A stretch of DNA of 64,000 nt, taken from Mycobacterium sp. IS-836 (GTDB taxonomy: Bacteria > Actinomycetota > Actinomycetes > Mycobacteriales > Mycobacteriaceae). The notes under the pieces were generated by a model. It was given only the letters and a program-made list of their open reading frames with translations. It made no database searches and had not been told where the DNA came from. Where the stretch lies: the NCBI RefSeq assembly GCF_001954275.1, contig NZ_MBEU01000010.1:1-64000 (forward strand), in the 5' to 3' direction. A program made the translations under genes and the position numbers. Shown here piece after piece: positions 20,235 through 28,573 of the stretch (the stretch's first letter is position 1; each line of letters starts with the position of its first letter).

Positions 20235-20648
20235 CTAGACCGGCTGGAACGCGAACGTGACGATCTCGTCGCCGTCGGCATCGGTGGTGAACGGCACCAT
20301 GGTGAGCTCGACCTCCTGGCCGAACTGCAACTTGGCCGGATCGTTCTCGGTCAGCCGGCCCTCCACGCGGATCACGTCGCCGAGCTGCACCAGACCCACA
20401 CCGAACGGCACGAAATCCTCGCCCGTCGGCCCGGCGTACGGAGCCCCGGGCGGGAAGCCCTGGGTAGTCCACGCCACCAGCGTTCCGCGCCGCGGCAACA
20501 ACAGCTCGCTCATCTCACCGCCGCTGCAGCGCGGACACCACTGCTGCACGGGAAACGTCGTGGCACCGCAGCTGCCACAGCGGCTGCCGATCAGCTGCGG
20601 GCTCTCGTCGGGCCAGGTGGAGATGTCGGGGGCGAGTGCCTTCTGCAT
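20235..20648 (-). CDS. Zn-ribbon/OB-fold DUF35 acyl-CoA-associated protein
   Basis: A 137-aa two-part protein: a rubredoxin-like zinc ribbon with Cys24-x2-Cys27 and Cys38-x2-Cys41 (CGSC, CPRC) and a C-terminal OB fold (DUF35). Such proteins bind acyl-CoA or partner thiolase-fold enzymes. The ATG at 20648 has GGAGG upstream and excludes an unconserved 79-residue extension. First gene of a two-gene unit with the thiolase-fold protein, so the pair probably forms a complex. Confidence 0.88.
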   Translation of the reverse strand: MQKALAPDISTWPDESPQLIGSRCGSCGATTFPVQQWCPRCSGGEMSELLLPRRGTLVAWTTQGFPPGAPYAGPTGEDFVPFGVGLVQLGDVIRVEGRLTENDPAKLQFGQEVELTMVPFTTDADGDEIVTFAFQPV

Positions 20649-20790
20649 CGAGGAATCCTCCAGTGATCGTCCGCAGTCCGCCACACAATAATGCGCTCCC
20701 TGAAAGGTACAACAGCATTCGATAAAAGTGGAAATCGCGTTCTCATCCGTCGCCGTCCGGTAACGCGGGTCGACCAATAAGCGTCTCCCC

Positions 20791-20818
20791 AAAGCGATAT
20801 CGCCCGTGCTATCGCTTT
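20791..20818. promoter_or_regulatory. Perfect 9-bp inverted repeat in divergent promoter region
   Basis: AAAGCGATA (20791-20799) and TATCGCTTT (20810-20818) are exact complements separated by ten bases; the left arm also contains the small palindrome GCGATATCGC. It lies in the 306-bp non-coding interval (20649-20954) between the divergent DUF35 and ABM genes, 173 bp from the former start and 137 bp from the latter. Operator or stable hairpin; the binding protein is unknown. The rest of the interval shows no gene. Confidence 0.5.
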
Positions 20819-20954
20819 CGTAGATCGGGTCGTGGCCTCCTCGTGGTACCCATGTGGCCAGTGAGGCCGATAGGACAATCGCCACGCCGCGTCGCTCGCC
20901 GCGGTACGGCGCCAGTTATCTTGAGATCCCCAGTCGCAACGCAAAGGAGACGAC

Positions 20955-21248
20955 ATGCCGGTCACGGTGCTGCTCGAACTCAGGTTCAAGACCGAAGCGG
21001 TGCCCGCGGCGCGCGACGTCATGGGCCGGGCCCTGCGGGACACCCGGGCGTTCGAGGGGAACCTCCGCACCGACGTGCTGGTCGACGAGGACGACGAAGC
21101 CCACTGGATCATCTACGAACTCTGGGACACCGTCGAGCATGACGAGGCCTATCGCAGCTTTCGTGCCGGCGAGGGAAAACTGACGGAGCTGCCTCCCCTG
21201 CTTGCCTCGCCTCCGGTCAAGACGCGGTATGTCACTTCCGATGTCTAG
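20955..21248 (+). CDS. Antibiotic-biosynthesis-monooxygenase (ABM) domain protein
   Basis: A 97-aa dimeric ferredoxin-like fold protein. The pattern VLLELRFKTEAVPAARDVM and the central DDEAHWIIYELWDTVEHDEAYRSF are typical of ABM monooxygenases (cofactor-free quinone-forming oxygenases) and of heme-binding relatives. Reaction not assignable. AAAGGAGACGAC precedes the ATG. Its stop shares CTAG (21245-21248) with the convergent LLM oxidoreductase gene. Confidence 0.82.
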   Translation: MPVTVLLELRFKTEAVPAARDVMGRALRDTRAFEGNLRTDVLVDEDDEAHWIIYELWDTVEHDEAYRSFRAGEGKLTELPPLLASPPVKTRYVTSDV

Positions 21249-22234
21249 CTCAGCGCGGGAATGACTTCGCGCTCGAAAAGCTCGATGCCGGAACGGTCAT
21301 ACGCCGCCTCCGGGAAATAGCAGATCGCATACTTGCAGCCGAGGTCGCGGACCTTCGCGATCCGCTCGATCACCTGCTCCGGTGTGCCGGTCGCCGAATC
21401 CGGTCCGCTCCTACCGGCGAGCATCGCGTCGGCCACCGATTCGGGCACATAGTCGACCATGCGGTCACGCACCCGCCGCAGCCGGTCTTTGACGTCGGCC
21501 TCGGACGTTCCGAGCAGCGCGGTGAAGTTCGCCGAGCGCACGATGGCGTCGAAGTCAGTGCCCTGCGCGCGGCAATGCTGCGCCAGCACCTCCGATTTGT
21601 GGGCGAAAGCCGCGGGTTCGGGCGAGAAGTTGGTGTACTGCGCGTATTTCGCGGCGATGCGCAAGGTCACCTTCTCGCCGGCACCAGCGATCCAGAGCGG
21701 AATGCCGTTGGTCTGCAATGGTTTCGGGGCCACGATGGCGCCATCGACTTGATAGTGCTGCCCGTCGAAGCTGACCTTGCCGTCGCGCCAGGCGTCGCGC
21801 ATGATCTGCACGCCTTCGTCCAGGCGACCCAACCGCACCCCGGCCGATGGAAAGCCGTAACCGTAAGCGCGCCACTCGTGTTCGTACCAGCCGCCGCCGA
21901 TCCCCATCTGGATCCGGCCGCCGGAGATGATGTCGACCGTCGCGGCTACCTTGGCCAAGTAGACGGGGTTGCGGTAGCTCATCGCGGTGCACATCTGGCC
22001 GAGCTTGATCCGCGACGTGCTCGCCGCATATGCCGCCATCAGCGACCACGCCTCGTGGGTGGCTTCGCCCGTCGGCATCGGCACGGTGTGGAAGTGGTCG
22101 TAGACCCACAGCGAATCCCAGGCGCTGTCGTCGGCGTAGGTGGCCAGGTCCCGCATCACCGCCCAGTGTTTTTCGGGTTCGATGCCGACCAAATCCATTC
22201 GCCAGCCCTGCGGAATGAAGAGACCGAAACGCAT
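21245..22234 (-). CDS. LLM-class F420-dependent oxidoreductase
   Basis: A 329-aa luciferase-like TIM-barrel protein of the group that in mycobacteria usually uses coenzyme F420 (or FMN). The family start MRFGLFIPQGW and SRIKLGQMCTAMSYRNPVYLAK, RIQMGIGGGWYEHEWRAYG and the C-terminal TGTPEQVIERI are visible. The ATG at 22234 marks the conserved N-terminus; the open frame upstream to 22294 has no support. Substrate unknown. Divergent from the FAD monooxygenase, with 77 bp between the start codons. Confidence 0.88.
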   Translation of the reverse strand: MRFGLFIPQGWRMDLVGIEPEKHWAVMRDLATYADDSAWDSLWVYDHFHTVPMPTGEATHEAWSLMAAYAASTSRIKLGQMCTAMSYRNPVYLAKVAATVDIISGGRIQMGIGGGWYEHEWRAYGYGFPSAGVRLGRLDEGVQIMRDAWRDGKVSFDGQHYQVDGAIVAPKPLQTNGIPLWIAGAGEKVTLRIAAKYAQYTNFSPEPAAFAHKSEVLAQHCRAQGTDFDAIVRSANFTALLGTSEADVKDRLRRVRDRMVDYVPESVADAMLAGRSGPDSATGTPEQVIERIAKVRDLGCKYAICYFPEAAYDRSGIELFEREVIPALS

Positions 22235-22311
22235 AGCAAGGGACTTTAGCCCCGCCGCGCTGTGCAACGATGAGCGATTACCTAACTTGGACAAGCTCCA
22301 GGGAGGTCTCC

Positions 22312-23526
22312 ATGCGGATTCTGATCTCCGGGGCCAGCATCTCGGGCCCCGTGCTCGCGTACTGGCTCACCCGATACGGGTTCGACGTCACCGTCGTCGA
22401 GCGCGCGCCCGCATTGCGGAAGACCGGCGGCCACGCCGTCGATCTGTTCCGACCGGCCATGGAGATCTCGGAGAAGATGGGCGTGCTGCCGAGAATCGAG
22501 GCACTGGCCACCCGGACCGACACCGGGACGATTTACCGCGAGGGCGCGAGGCGGCCCGTCCGCGTGGACATCACCAAGGCCGTCGGCGCCGCATCCGATC
22601 GGCACGTCGAGATCATGCGAGATGACCTCAGCGAGGCGTACTACGACGCCGGCCGCGACCACGTCGAGTACCTGTTCGGCGACTCGATCACGGCCATCTC
22701 CCCCGAGGGCGAGGTGATCTTCGAGCACGGGGCGCCACGCAGGTACGACGTCGTGATCGGCGCCGACGGACTGCACTCGAACGTGCGGCGCCTGGTCTTC
22801 GGCGAAGACGCGGGACGCACGCAATTCCTCGGCGGGTACCTGGCGGTGCTGTCGGCGCCGAAAACGCTTGCGCGCGAGAAAGAGATGGTCATCCACGTCG
22901 GCGCCGGGCGTCTCGCCGGAATCTACACCGCGCAACCATTGGACGACGCGCGAGTGTTGTTCATGTTCCGCAGCAAGGAAGAACTCGAGTATGACTACCG
23001 AGATACCTTGCGGCAGAAGGAGTTACTCCGGGCAGGATTTGCCGGGATGCATGCGACGGTGGACGGGTGGCTCGAGGAGCTAGACCGCGCACCTACGTTC
23101 TACTTCGACTCGATCACCCAGTTGACGTTGGACAGCTGGTCGCGCGGGCGGGTCACGCTGGTCGGCGACGCCGGGTACTGCCCGGGGCCCGCGGTCGGCG
23201 GCAGCACCAGCATCGCGGTGCTGGGCTCCTACGTGCTGGCCGGTGAACTCGCGCAAGCCAATGGGGACTACGCGCAGGCGTTCGCGGCCTACGAACGGCA
23301 GATGATCGATCCGGTGCGCCGCAGCCGCGCGTTTGCGCGCACCGTGGCCAAGAGCCTCGTCCCCGGCTCCGCCGCCGGGGTGTGGACGCTGACCCGGGGA
23401 GCCCAACTGATCTCGATGCTGCCCGCAGGGCTCACCAGGGCACTGGCAAGGTTGAACGCCAAGGGTGTTCGGCTTTACGACTCGATGCCGTACAAAGACT
23501 ACGCGGAACTGCTACGAGAGGGATGA
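22312..23526 (+). CDS. FAD-dependent monooxygenase (PHBH-type)
   Basis: A 404-aa group A flavoprotein monooxygenase that hydroxylates aromatic or polyketide-like substrates with NAD(P)H and O2. It has the N-terminal FAD motif G-A-S-I-S-G-P (variant of GxGxxG; residues 7-13), the DG fingerprint VIGADGLHSNVRR and the GD motif VGDAGYCPGPAVGGS. The ATG at 22312 follows a GGGAGGT ribosome binding site. It leads a three-gene unit with an LLM oxidoreductase and a methyltransferase, which looks like a tailoring or detoxification set. Confidence 0.9.
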   Translation: MRILISGASISGPVLAYWLTRYGFDVTVVERAPALRKTGGHAVDLFRPAMEISEKMGVLPRIEALATRTDTGTIYREGARRPVRVDITKAVGAASDRHVEIMRDDLSEAYYDAGRDHVEYLFGDSITAISPEGEVIFEHGAPRRYDVVIGADGLHSNVRRLVFGEDAGRTQFLGGYLAVLSAPKTLAREKEMVIHVGAGRLAGIYTAQPLDDARVLFMFRSKEELEYDYRDTLRQKELLRAGFAGMHATVDGWLEELDRAPTFYFDSITQLTLDSWSRGRVTLVGDAGYCPGPAVGGSTSIAVLGSYVLAGELAQANGDYAQAFAAYERQMIDPVRRSRAFARTVAKSLVPGSAAGVWTLTRGAQLISMLPAGLTRALARLNAKGVRLYDSMPYKDYAELLREG

Positions 23527-23532
23527 CAATCG

Positions 23533-24399
23533 ATGGAACTCGCCGGTGTCGGGATATGGAGCAGTCAGCTGCGCTACGGCGATCCAGCCGAATCCGCCGA
23601 TGCGGCAGCGGAATTGGATGAGCTGGGGTTTACCGCGCTGTGGATTCCGGACGTGGGCGGGCCGGTGTTCGACGCGGTGGGTCACCTGCTCGCCGCGACC
23701 AAAAGCACGGTGATCGCCACCGGGATCCTGAATCTCTGGATGCACTCGGCCGGTGATGTCGCGGATTCCTATGCGGCGCTGAACGCCGAGCACGGGGAGC
23801 GCTTCCTGCTGGGGATCGGGGTCAGCCACGCGCCGCTCGTCGACGCCGGGCAGCCCGGGCGGTACCGCAAACCGCTGGCGGCGACGGCGTCTTTCCTGGA
23901 CGGGCTGGATGCCGCACCGTCACCGGTGCCCACCGAAGCGCGGGTCCTTGCCGCGCTGGGTCCCAAAATGCTGGCGTTGTCCGCGAGCCGCGCCCGCGGC
24001 GCCCATCCCTACCTCGTCACCCCGGAGCACACCGCCGCCGCCCGTGCGGCTTTGGGCGAAGGGCCGTTGCTGTTGCCGGAGCAGACCGCGATCTTGTGCG
24101 ATAAGGCCGAGGAGGCGCGCACCATCGGAACCGATTGGCTGCGTGCATATTTGGCGTTGCCAAACTACGCCAATAACCTGCTGCGCAGTGGGTTCTCGGA
24201 GGACGACTTGGCACAGGTCAGCGATCGGCTCTTCGATTCGATCATCGCCTGGGGCGACGAGGACGCGATCATGCGCCGGGTCGCCGACCATCGTTCGGCC
24301 GGCGCCGACCACGTCTGCGTCCAGGTCCTGACGGCCGACCCGGCGGCGTTCCCGCGCGAGCAATGGCGCCGAATTGCCGTGGCCTGCAAGGAGGATTAG
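23533..24399 (+). CDS. LLM-class F420-dependent oxidoreductase (TIGR03620-like)
   Basis: A 288-aa luciferase-like oxidoreductase, shorter than the 21245 paralogue. Typical features are ELDELGFTALWIPDVGG at the N-terminus, STVIATGILNLW, GERFLLGIGVSHAP and a central ARVLAALGPKMLALSASRARGAHPYLVTPEH. It resembles mycobacterial F420-dependent family proteins of about 280 aa. It starts six bases after the FAD monooxygenase stop and so shares its operon. Confidence 0.87.
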   Translation: MELAGVGIWSSQLRYGDPAESADAAAELDELGFTALWIPDVGGPVFDAVGHLLAATKSTVIATGILNLWMHSAGDVADSYAALNAEHGERFLLGIGVSHAPLVDAGQPGRYRKPLAATASFLDGLDAAPSPVPTEARVLAALGPKMLALSASRARGAHPYLVTPEHTAAARAALGEGPLLLPEQTAILCDKAEEARTIGTDWLRAYLALPNYANNLLRSGFSEDDLAQVSDRLFDSIIAWGDEDAIMRRVADHRSAGADHVCVQVLTADPAAFPREQWRRIAVACKED

Positions 24400-24414
24400 G
24401 CATACCGTGGCGGT

Positions 24415-25014
24415 ATGGCCTCCAAACAAACCCTGTTTCGCATCTTCTACCGGATCGGCTTCACCCCCTGGGACGGGCATCCGCTCGCGCAGAGCCTGCG
24501 CGGGCTGATTGAGGGAACTCCCGACACGCCCGCGCTGCCCGCGGGATCGGCGCTGGAACTGGGATGCGGTACCGGAGACACGTCGATCTACCTCGCTCAA
24601 CACGGCTGGAAAGTCAGCGCGGTGGACTTTGTCACGAAGGCGCTCGACAAGGCTCGCGCCAAGGCCGGCGCCGCCGACGCTTCGGTCGACTTCGTCCGCG
24701 CCGACGTTACGCACCTGAGTCAGGAGGGCATCGGGGCGGACTTCGCGCTGATCGTCGACAACGGCTGCCTGCACAACATGAGCGACGCGGACCGCGACGC
24801 GTACGTCCGGGAAGTGACCGCAGTAGCGGCGCCCGACGCGCGGCTACTGATCGTGGCGTTCCGTCCCGGCGGCAGGTTCGGCGTCCGCGGCATCGAGCCC
24901 GCCGAGATGGAACGGCGATTCACCCCTGCTTGGACGCTGTTGTCCACCGGCGACGAGCGGGAGCTCGACCGCGAAACTCCGACGCGGTACTACCTCTTTC
25001 AGCGCCGCGCCTGA
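24415..25014 (+). CDS. SAM-dependent class I methyltransferase
   Basis: A 199-aa methyltransferase. The SAM-binding motif I is LELGCGTGDTSIYLAQHG (about residues 44-61); an acidic motif II follows (VSAVDFVTKALDKA) and DNGCLHNMSDADRDAY is motif IV-like. The group includes thiopurine/tellurite-resistance-like enzymes, but no substrate can be named. It lies 15 bases after the LLM gene and closes the accessory operon. Confidence 0.88.
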   Translation: MASKQTLFRIFYRIGFTPWDGHPLAQSLRGLIEGTPDTPALPAGSALELGCGTGDTSIYLAQHGWKVSAVDFVTKALDKARAKAGAADASVDFVRADVTHLSQEGIGADFALIVDNGCLHNMSDADRDAYVREVTAVAAPDARLLIVAFRPGGRFGVRGIEPAEMERRFTPAWTLLSTGDERELDRETPTRYYLFQRRA

Positions 25015-25031
25015 ACCTTCGAGGGCGGAAA

Positions 25032-27176
25032 CTACGTCAGCGAGTCCGGCGGCAGGAAGCGGTCGCCGTACTTGGCCGCCAACTCACGAGCGCGGGCCAC
25101 GAAGGCGTCCTTGCCCGTACCGGCCGGACCGGAGTAGCCGTTGATGAACTGCGCGCTACCGCCCGTCCACGGCGGGAAACCGATGCCCATGATCGAACCG
25201 ATGTTGGCGTCGGCCGTCGACGTCAGCACGCCCTCGTCGAGGCACTTCTGCGTTTCAAGCGCCTCGGCGAACAGCATCCGGTCGATCATGTCCTGCAGCG
25301 GTGGCTGCGACGAGCCGGACTTGAACGTCTCCCGCAGGCCCGGCCACAGGCCGGTGCGCTTGCCGTCGACGTATTCGTAGAACCCGGCACCCTTCAACCG
25401 CGAGGGGCGGCCGATCTCGATCATCTTCTCGACGACGGCCTCGGCTGGGTGCGGCTCGTAGGTGCCGCCGGCGTCCTCGACGCCCTTGCGGGTGGCGACG
25501 GCGATCTTGTGCATCAGCTCCAGGTTGAGCTCGTCGGACAACTGCAGCGGCGGTGCCGGATAGCCGGCCTGCGAACCGGCCTGCTCGACGCTGGCCGGCT
25601 CGACACCCTCGCCCAGCATCGCCAGCGCCTCGTTGACGAAGGTGCCGATGACGCGTGAGGTGAAGAAGCCGCGGCTGTCGTTGACGACGATCGGCGTCTT
25701 GCCGATGGCCAGCGTGTAGTCGAACACCCGGGCCAGCGCCTCGTCGGATGTCTTCTCGCCCTTGATGATTTCGACCAGCGGCATCTTGTCCACCGGCGAG
25801 AAGAAGTGGATCCCGATGAAGTCCTCCTGCCGCTTGACGCCGGTCGCCAGGCCGGTGATCGGCAGCGTGGAGGTGTTGGACCCCAACAGTGCGTTGGGCT
25901 CGACGATGTCCTCGATCTCCTGGAACACCTTGTGCTTGAGTTCCTGGTTCTCGAACACCGCCTCGACCACGAAGTCGACGCCCGCGAGGTCGGCCGCGTC
26001 GCCCGTCGGGGTGATGCGGTCCAGCAGTGCCTTGGACTTCTCCTCGGTGGTGCGGCCTCGCTCCAGCGCCTTGGCTTCCAGCTTCTCGGAGTAGCCCTTG
26101 CCCTTCTGGGCGGCCTCGAAGCTGACATCCTTGAGCACGACGTCGAAACCGGCCTTGGCCGAGACGTACGCGATGCCGGCGCCCATCATCCCGGCGCCCA
26201 GCACACCGATCTTCTTGATCGGTGTCTTGCCGATGCCGTCGGGCCGCGACCCGCCGGAGTTGATGTGCTGCAGGTCGAAGAAGAACGCCTGAATCATGTT
26301 CTTGGCGACCTGGCCGGTGACGAGCGACGCGAAGTAGCGGCTCTCAATGCGGCTGGCGGTGTCGAAGTCGACCTGCGCGCCCTCGACCGCAGCGGCCAGG
26401 ATGGCCCGCGGCGCGGGCATCGGCGCGCCCTTGAGCTGCTTGCGCAGGTTCGACGGGAACGACGGCAGGATGGCCGCCAGCGACGGCGACGACGGAGAGC
26501 CGCCGGGCATCTTGTAGCCCTTCTTGTCCCACGGCTGCTCGTGCGAGTCGGGGTTGGCCTTGATCCACGCCTTGGCGGCGGGCACCAGCTCCTCGACCGT
26601 CGGCAACAACTCGTCGACCAGACCGATCTCCTTGGCCTTGGCCGGCTTGAACCGCGTGCCCTGCGCGAGGATGCTCACGAACGCGGTCTGGATGCCGAAC
26701 ATCCGCACGGTGCGGGTCACCCCGCCGCCGCCCGGCAGCAGACCCAATGTCGCTTCGGGCAGGCCGATCTGGCTGCCCTTGACGTCGGCGGCGATGCGGT
26801 GATGACACGCCAGCGCGATCTCCAGCCCACCGCCGAGCGCGGCCCCGTTGATGGCCGCCACGACCGGCTTGCCCAGCGTCTCCAGGGTGCGCAGCTGCTT
26901 CTTGACGGTCTCGACGGTGTCGAAAACGTCACCGGCGTCCTCGGGCGTCGCCTGGATCATGGTCTTGACGTCACCGCCAGCGAAGAAAGTTTTCTTGCCG
27001 CTCGTGATCACGACGCCGGTGACCGAATCCTTCTCGGCGACAAGGCGATCCACGGCCTTGCCCATCGACTCGATGTAGGCCTCGTTCATCACGTTGGCGG
27101 ACCCGGAGGGGTCGTCCATGGTCAGCGTGACGATGCCGTCGGCGTCCTTATCCCACTGGATTGTGTTGTCGGCCAT
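25032..27176 (-). CDS. fadB: FadB, 3-hydroxyacyl-CoA dehydrogenase/enoyl-CoA hydratase
   Basis: A 714-aa bifunctional beta-oxidation enzyme. Residues about 10-200 form a crotonase domain (FFAGGDVKTM, NGAALGGGLEIALACHHR oxyanion hole region, LPEATLGLLPGGGG); from about 325 an NAD-binding hydroxyacyl-CoA dehydrogenase domain starts at IGVLGAGMMGAGIAYVSAKA, with the HFFSPVDKMPLVE catalytic segment. The ATG at 27176 agrees with Rv0860. It directly follows fadA (gap four bases), forming the trifunctional alpha/beta complex operon. Confidence 0.95.
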   Translation of the reverse strand: MADNTIQWDKDADGIVTLTMDDPSGSANVMNEAYIESMGKAVDRLVAEKDSVTGVVITSGKKTFFAGGDVKTMIQATPEDAGDVFDTVETVKKQLRTLETLGKPVVAAINGAALGGGLEIALACHHRIAADVKGSQIGLPEATLGLLPGGGGVTRTVRMFGIQTAFVSILAQGTRFKPAKAKEIGLVDELLPTVEELVPAAKAWIKANPDSHEQPWDKKGYKMPGGSPSSPSLAAILPSFPSNLRKQLKGAPMPAPRAILAAAVEGAQVDFDTASRIESRYFASLVTGQVAKNMIQAFFFDLQHINSGGSRPDGIGKTPIKKIGVLGAGMMGAGIAYVSAKAGFDVVLKDVSFEAAQKGKGYSEKLEAKALERGRTTEEKSKALLDRITPTGDAADLAGVDFVVEAVFENQELKHKVFQEIEDIVEPNALLGSNTSTLPITGLATGVKRQEDFIGIHFFSPVDKMPLVEIIKGEKTSDEALARVFDYTLAIGKTPIVVNDSRGFFTSRVIGTFVNEALAMLGEGVEPASVEQAGSQAGYPAPPLQLSDELNLELMHKIAVATRKGVEDAGGTYEPHPAEAVVEKMIEIGRPSRLKGAGFYEYVDGKRTGLWPGLRETFKSGSSQPPLQDMIDRMLFAEALETQKCLDEGVLTSTADANIGSIMGIGFPPWTGGSAQFINGYSGPAGTGKDAFVARARELAAKYGDRFLPPDSLT

Positions 27177-27180
27177 GTAC

Positions 27181-28392
27181 TTAAACCCTCTCGATGATCG
27201 TCGCGACGCCCATGCCGCCACCGATGCACAGCGTGACCAATGCGCGCCGGGCGTTGCGGCGCTCGAGCTCGTCGACCATGGTGCCCAGGATCATCGCGCC
27301 GGTGGCGCCCAGCGGGTGGCCCATCGCGATGGCGCCGCCGTTGACGTTGAGCTTCTCGTCGGGGATGTTGAGGTCCTTCTGGAACTTCAGCACCACCGAG
27401 GCGAACGCCTCGTTGAGCTCGAACAGGTCGATGTCGTCGATGGTCAGGCCCGCCCGGTCGAGCACCTTGCGGGTGGCCGGCGTCGGTCCGGTCAGCATGA
27501 TCGTGGGCTCGGCCCCGGTGGTGGCGGTGGCCACGATGCGGGCCCGCGGGGTCAGGCCCTGCGACTTGCCGGCGGCCTCGGAGCCGATGAGCACCAGCGC
27601 GGCGCCGTCGACGATGCCCGAGCTGTTGCCGCCCGTGTGCACGTGGTCGATCTTCTCGATCCAGTGGTACTTCTGCAGCGCCACGTCGTCGAACCCGCCG
27701 AGTGCGGCGAGGCCCTCGAAGGCGGGCTTCAGCTTGGCCAGACCCTCCATAGTGGTGTCGGGCCGCATGTGCTCGTCGTGGTCGAGGATCAACAGCCCGT
27801 TCTGGTCGCGGACCGGCACCACAGACTTGGCAAAGTAGCCGCCCGACCATGCCGCGGCGGCCTTCTCCTGGCTGCGCAGCGCGTAGGCGTCGACGTCCTC
27901 CCGGGAGAAGCCCTCGATGGTGGCGATCAGGTCGGCGCCGATGCCCTGCGGGACGAAGCCGACGTCGTAGTTGGTGGCCGGGTCCAGCGCCATCGCGCCG
28001 CCGTCGGAGCCCATCGGCACCCGGCTCATCGACTCGACGCCGCCGGCCAGCACCAGGTCGTCCCAGCCGGAGCGCACCTTCTGCGCGGCGGTGTTCACCG
28101 CCTCCAGGCCGGACGCGCAGAACCGGTTGAGCTGCACGCCACCGACGGTGTCGGGCATGCCGGCGGCCAGCACCGCCGCCCGGGCGATATCGCCGCCCTG
28201 GTCGCCGACCGGCGAAACCACGCCGAGGACGACGTCGCTGATTAGGTTCTCGTCCAGGTCAGGAAAGCGCCTGCGCAGCTCGTCGATCAGCCCAACGACC
28301 AGGCTCAGCGGCTTGACCTCGTTCAGCGACCCGTTTTTCTGCTTACCGCGCGGGGTGCGGATGGCCTCGTAGACGAAGGCTTCTTCGGACAT
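27181..28392 (-). CDS. fadA: FadA, acetyl-CoA acyltransferase (3-ketoacyl-CoA thiolase)
   Basis: A 403-aa thiolase that cleaves 3-ketoacyl-CoA with CoA to acetyl-CoA in the last beta-oxidation step. All catalytic features are present: nucleophile Cys92 in [10 protein letters not shown], the His of [10 protein letters not shown] and the second Cys in TLCIGGGMG near the end. It is upstream in the same operon as fadB and supplies the beta subunit of the trifunctional complex. Orthologue of Rv0859. Confidence 0.95.
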   Translation of the reverse strand: MSEEAFVYEAIRTPRGKQKNGSLNEVKPLSLVVGLIDELRRRFPDLDENLISDVVLGVVSPVGDQGGDIARAAVLAAGMPDTVGGVQLNRFCASGLEAVNTAAQKVRSGWDDLVLAGGVESMSRVPMGSDGGAMALDPATNYDVGFVPQGIGADLIATIEGFSREDVDAYALRSQEKAAAAWSGGYFAKSVVPVRDQNGLLILDHDEHMRPDTTMEGLAKLKPAFEGLAALGGFDDVALQKYHWIEKIDHVHTGGNSSGIVDGAALVLIGSEAAGKSQGLTPRARIVATATTGAEPTIMLTGPTPATRKVLDRAGLTIDDIDLFELNEAFASVVLKFQKDLNIPDEKLNVNGGAIAMGHPLGATGAMILGTMVDELERRNARRALVTLCIGGGMGVATIIERV

Positions 28393-28455
28393 GTCGGCTT
28401 CCTCTTCACAAATGGGGGTTCGGATCCGTACCCAGCACCCTAACAGGGTGCCCGG

Positions 28456-28471
28456 CCAACCTGTTGGTTGG
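28456..28471. terminator. Short hairpin upstream of dapC
   Basis: CCAACC (28456-28461) pairs with GGTTGG (28466-28471) over a four-base loop. It lies in the 181-bp interval between the divergent fadA and dapC starts, so a terminator role is not obvious and it may be part of a longer regulatory region. Confidence 0.25.
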
Positions 28472-28489
28472 GCAAGAGTCGCTGGTCAG

Positions 28490-28549
28490 GCACCGAACGT
28501 GACGCTGCAGTCACGATGGGCGCCGAGCGTGACGGTGCAGTCACGATCG
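28490..28549. repeat. Two tandem 30-bp repeats, each with a GTGAC/GTCAC dyad
   Basis: Two near-identical 30-bp units lie end to end (28490-28519 and 28520-28549), 24 of the positions beginning GC(A/G)CCGA(A/G)CGTGACG being shared with few changes. Each unit contains a dyad GTGAC-N6-GTCAC (28499-28514 and 28529-28544). The last copy ends 24 bases before the dapC start codon, so the repeats overlap the dapC promoter and leader region. They may be a double operator or a small intergenic repeat element. Confidence 0.6.
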
Positions 28550-28573
28550 GGGCTGAAGCTAGGCTCGACCACC

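Noticed and set aside
19008..20666. 552-codon plus-strand frame opposite the thiolase/DUF35 pair
   Set aside because: Shadow frame caused by high third-position GC; composition is Val/Gly/Arg/His-rich without any domain.
18243..25014. Genomic island carried by an insertion sequence or phage
   Set aside because: No transposase, integrase, terminal repeat or tRNA target was seen at either edge, and base composition looks like the neighbours.
28499..28544. Crp binding sites in the two GTGA...TCAC dyads before dapC
   Set aside because: The half-sites are separated by eight bases instead of six, and the outer T/A bases of the consensus are missing; kept only as an unassigned repeat.
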